Shown here piece by piece: positions 4,719 to 6,588 of a stretch of DNA of 6,588 bases. The notes below the pieces were generated by a model that did no database searches, had not been told where the DNA came from, and was given only the letters and a program-made list of their open reading frames with translations. Source of the stretch: Thermoplasmata archaeon (lineage in GTDB: Archaea; Thermoplasmatota; Thermoplasmata; Thermoplasmatales; GCA-001856825); NCBI GenBank assembly GCA_021831005.1, contig JAKBNO010000096.1, forward strand, positions 1-6,588, written 5' to 3'. The translations under genes and the position numbers were made by a program. The first letter of the stretch is position 1. Each line of letters opens with the position of its first letter.

Positions 4719-6588
4719 ATGAAAGTACTGCAACTCGACGTTGAGAACATGTCTTACGAGCTAATAGAGCCGGAGGCAAGCGTCTACGATGAGAGCGAAG
4801 AGAAGAATTTTAAGGTTGAAGATGCAGTGGTAATGCTCGTTTCCATAGAGAAAGGAGATGACGAGGAAGTTGCCACTGAAGCGATCAAAGAAACCACAGG
4901 TTTCATGCAGAAACAGAAGAGGAAATTGTTACTGATCTATCCCTTTGCGCACCTAAGCAGAAACCTCGAATCGCCGAGAGAGGCGAGTGAGTTGCTTGAG
5001 TTCATGCGCAAGACTGCATCGGAGAGTTGTGATGTGATAAAAGCTCCTTTCGGATGGAACAAGAAATGGAGTATCAAGATAAAGGGACATCCACTTGCTG
5101 AACAGCTGAAGAGCTACGTAGGAGCGGGTGAAGAACCCGTACACTCTCAGGGAGCGCATAAGACCGGAGCCAAGGAAGAAATCTCAGATGCTATTAAGCA
5201 GGAGGAGAAGGTTAAGTCGACTTGGTATATCCTCACACCTGAAGGAGAACTGGTTCCAAGAGCGGATTTCGGGAGCGAGGGGTATGAGAACCTAAAGAAA
5301 TTTGCAGATTATGAGATCACCAAGGTGAGGACGTATCAACAGGTCCCACCACACATCAAATTAATGCAGAAACTGCAGCTGGTAGATTACGAGCCTGGTT
5401 CCGACCAAGGTAACATGCGGTTCTACCCTAACGGAAGATTGATGAAGGGTCTACTTGAGAAGTACGTTACAGAGAAGACGATTGGCTATGGTGCCATCGA
5501 GGTGGAAACTCCGATAATGTACGACTATGGACACCCGGCCCTAAAGGAGTATCTCAACAGGTTCCCTTCAAGGCACTACATCGTGAAATCCGACGACAAG
5601 GAGTTCTTCCTCAGGTTTTCGGCCGATTTCGGCCAGTTTCTCTTGATGAGCGATGCGACTGTTTCATACAAACAACTACCTTTCAGGTTCTATGAGATTA
5701 CGAGGTACAGTTTCAGGAGGGAACTTAGCGGAGAGCTCACCGGATTGAAGCGATTGAGGGCATTCACAATGCCGGATATGCACACCATGTGCGCCGATAT
5801 TGATCAGGCTAAGGATGAATTCAAGAACCAGTTCGATTTCTGCATGGCAGTTCTCGACTCCATTGGCATACGGCAAGGGTCATACGAGGCGGCTATAAGG
5901 TTGACGGAAGAGTTCTGGAGAGAAAACGGAGATTTCATAAAGTATCTCGTGAAAACATTCGGCAAACCGGTCTTAATTGAGATGTGGAATTTCAGATATG
6001 CATACTTTGATCCGAAATTTGAATTCAACATCGTGGATTCGATGGGAAAAGCAACTGCCCTTTCAACTGTCCAGATGGACCACGAGAACGGTAAGAGATA
6101 CAATATGACATATATAGATGCAAACAGCAACAGACAGTTCCCTATAATTCTTCACGATTCTCCTAGTGGTGCCATCGAGAGGGTTATCTACGCATTACTC
6201 GAACAGGCAGCTGAAGAAGAAAAGAAAGGAAAGACTCCATCTCTTCCACTGTGGCTTTCTCCTACTCAGGTAAGGCTTATACCACTGGCGGACAGACATC
6301 TAGAAAAGTGTGTAGAGACAGCAAAGTCGATGAGTGAAAGGGGATTAAGGGTCGACGTGGACGACACTGACGCGTCCCTGGGCAAGAAGGTTAGGAACGC
6401 TGAGCAGAACTGGGTTCCATATGTATGCGTCATAGGTGACAGAGAAATTGAGTCCAACAGACTGTCAGTGCGGATACGAGGAAAGCAGGGACAAAGTGAG
6501 ATGTCCCGTGAAGAGCTGGAACAGGAAATCCTGGTATCGGTCGGTGAAATGCCAAAAGCGTCTCTATCCCTATCAATGATGCTCTCCA
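4719..6588 (+). CDS. thrS: Threonyl-tRNA synthetase, archaeal type (3' end cut)
   Basis: This enzyme charges tRNA-Thr with threonine and, through its N-terminal domain, removes mischarged serine. 623 codons are present; the family end (about RPxF after LSMMLS) suggests only a handful are missing. Domains: the archaeal editing domain (about 1-135), related to D-aminoacyl-tRNA deacylase, with YPFAHLS (74-80, H78), APFGWNKKW (109-117) and KGHPLAE (122-128); a polar linker (133-166); the class II catalytic core (about 200-505); and the anticodon-binding domain (about 508-623). In the core, motif 1 is near ETPIMYD (263-269), motif 2 has TRYSFRRE (328-335) with GLKRLRAFTMPDMH (342-355), and motif 3 is SPSGAIERVI (481-490, R488). 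The expected zinc ligands are H355 and H479, but the usual Cys (FxACFGQF in relatives as I recall them) is D303 (FSADFGQF). Housekeeping gene, monocistronic from its own promoter as far as can be seen. Confidence 0.96.
   Translation, partial: MKVLQLDVENMSYELIEPEASVYDESEEKNFKVEDAVVMLVSIEKGDDEEVATEAIKETTGFMQKQKRKLLLIYPFAHLSRNLESPREASELLEFMRKTASESCDVIKAPFGWNKKWSIKIKGHPLAEQLKSYVGAGEEPVHSQGAHKTGAKEEISDAIKQEEKVKSTWYILTPEGELVPRADFGSEGYENLKKFADYEITKVRTYQQVPPHIKLMQKLQLVDYEPGSDQGNMRFYPNGRLMKGLLEKYVTEKTIGYGAIEVETPIMYDYGHPALKEYLNRFPSRHYIVKSDDKEFFLRFSADFGQFLLMSDATVSYKQLPFRFYEITRYSFRRELSGELTGLKRLRAFTMPDMHTMCADIDQAKDEFKNQFDFCMAVLDSIGIRQGSYEAAIRLTEEFWRENGDFIKYLVKTFGKPVLIEMWNFRYAYFDPKFEFNIVDSMGKATALSTVQMDHENGKRYNMTYIDANSNRQFPIILHDSPSGAIERVIYALLEQAAEEEKKGKTPSLPLWLSPTQVRLIPLADRHLEKCVETAKSMSERGLRVDVDDTDASLGKKVRNAEQNWVPYVCVIGDREIESNRLSVRIRGKQGQSEMSREELEQEILVSVGEMPKASLSLSMMLS

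Noticed and set aside
5676..6130. Minus-strand open frames of 66 and 108 codons opposite thrS, the longer with a hydrophobic start resembling a membrane segment
   Set aside because: They are antisense to the conserved catalytic core of thrS, and the hydrophobic stretch is the complement of ThrRS coding sequence. No promoter or ribosome binding site was seen.
1..6588. CRISPR array, insertion sequence, attachment site or tRNA gene
   Set aside because: No regularly spaced direct repeats, terminal inverted repeats, transposase motifs or cloverleaf sequences were found; the window is densely filled by metabolic and housekeeping genes.

Overview
The window looks like chromosomal DNA from an aerobic archaeon, most probably of the Thermoplasmatales type. 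The evidence is an archaeal-type threonyl-tRNA synthetase with the archaeal N-terminal editing domain, TATA/BRE-like boxes about 26 bases upstream of start codons (leaderless transcripts), and heavy use of AGG/AGA for arginine. The exact lineage is an inference from these traits, not from a database match.

Layout. Bases 1-94 may hold the last 30 codons of a rightward gene that runs in from the left. Bases 112-4234 (minus strand, read right to left) form a tight four-gene operon: 4-hydroxyphenylpyruvate dioxygenase, fumarylacetoacetate hydrolase, homogentisate 1,2-dioxygenase, and a dehydrogenase of the iron-ADH/maleylacetate-reductase-like group. The gaps are 5 bases, 0 bases and a 4-base overlap. 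A 150-base divergent promoter region (4235-4384) separates the operon from a rightward small PepSY-like protein gene (4385-4624). This is followed by rightward thrS (4719 to the right edge), which is cut only a few residues before its expected C-terminus.

How the genes fit together. The operon encodes tyrosine (and probably phenylalanine) breakdown by the homogentisate route: 4-hydroxyphenylpyruvate to homogentisate, then to maleylacetoacetate, then cleavage of a fumarylacetoacetate-like diketo acid. The usual glutathione-dependent maleylacetoacetate isomerase is not in the window. Its place in the operon is taken by a maleylacetate-reductase-like protein. Maleylacetate and maleylacetoacetate share the same cis-enone acid, so this protein may reduce maleylacetoacetate to succinylacetoacetate, which the FAH enzyme could then cleave to succinate and acetoacetate. 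That would be a glutathione-free reductive bypass. It is inference, and is the main point of interest here.

Other points are unusual residues at two metal-ligand positions of the dehydrogenase, an Asp where ThrRS normally has its zinc-binding Cys, and a 9-base element shared by the operon promoter and the thrS promoter.
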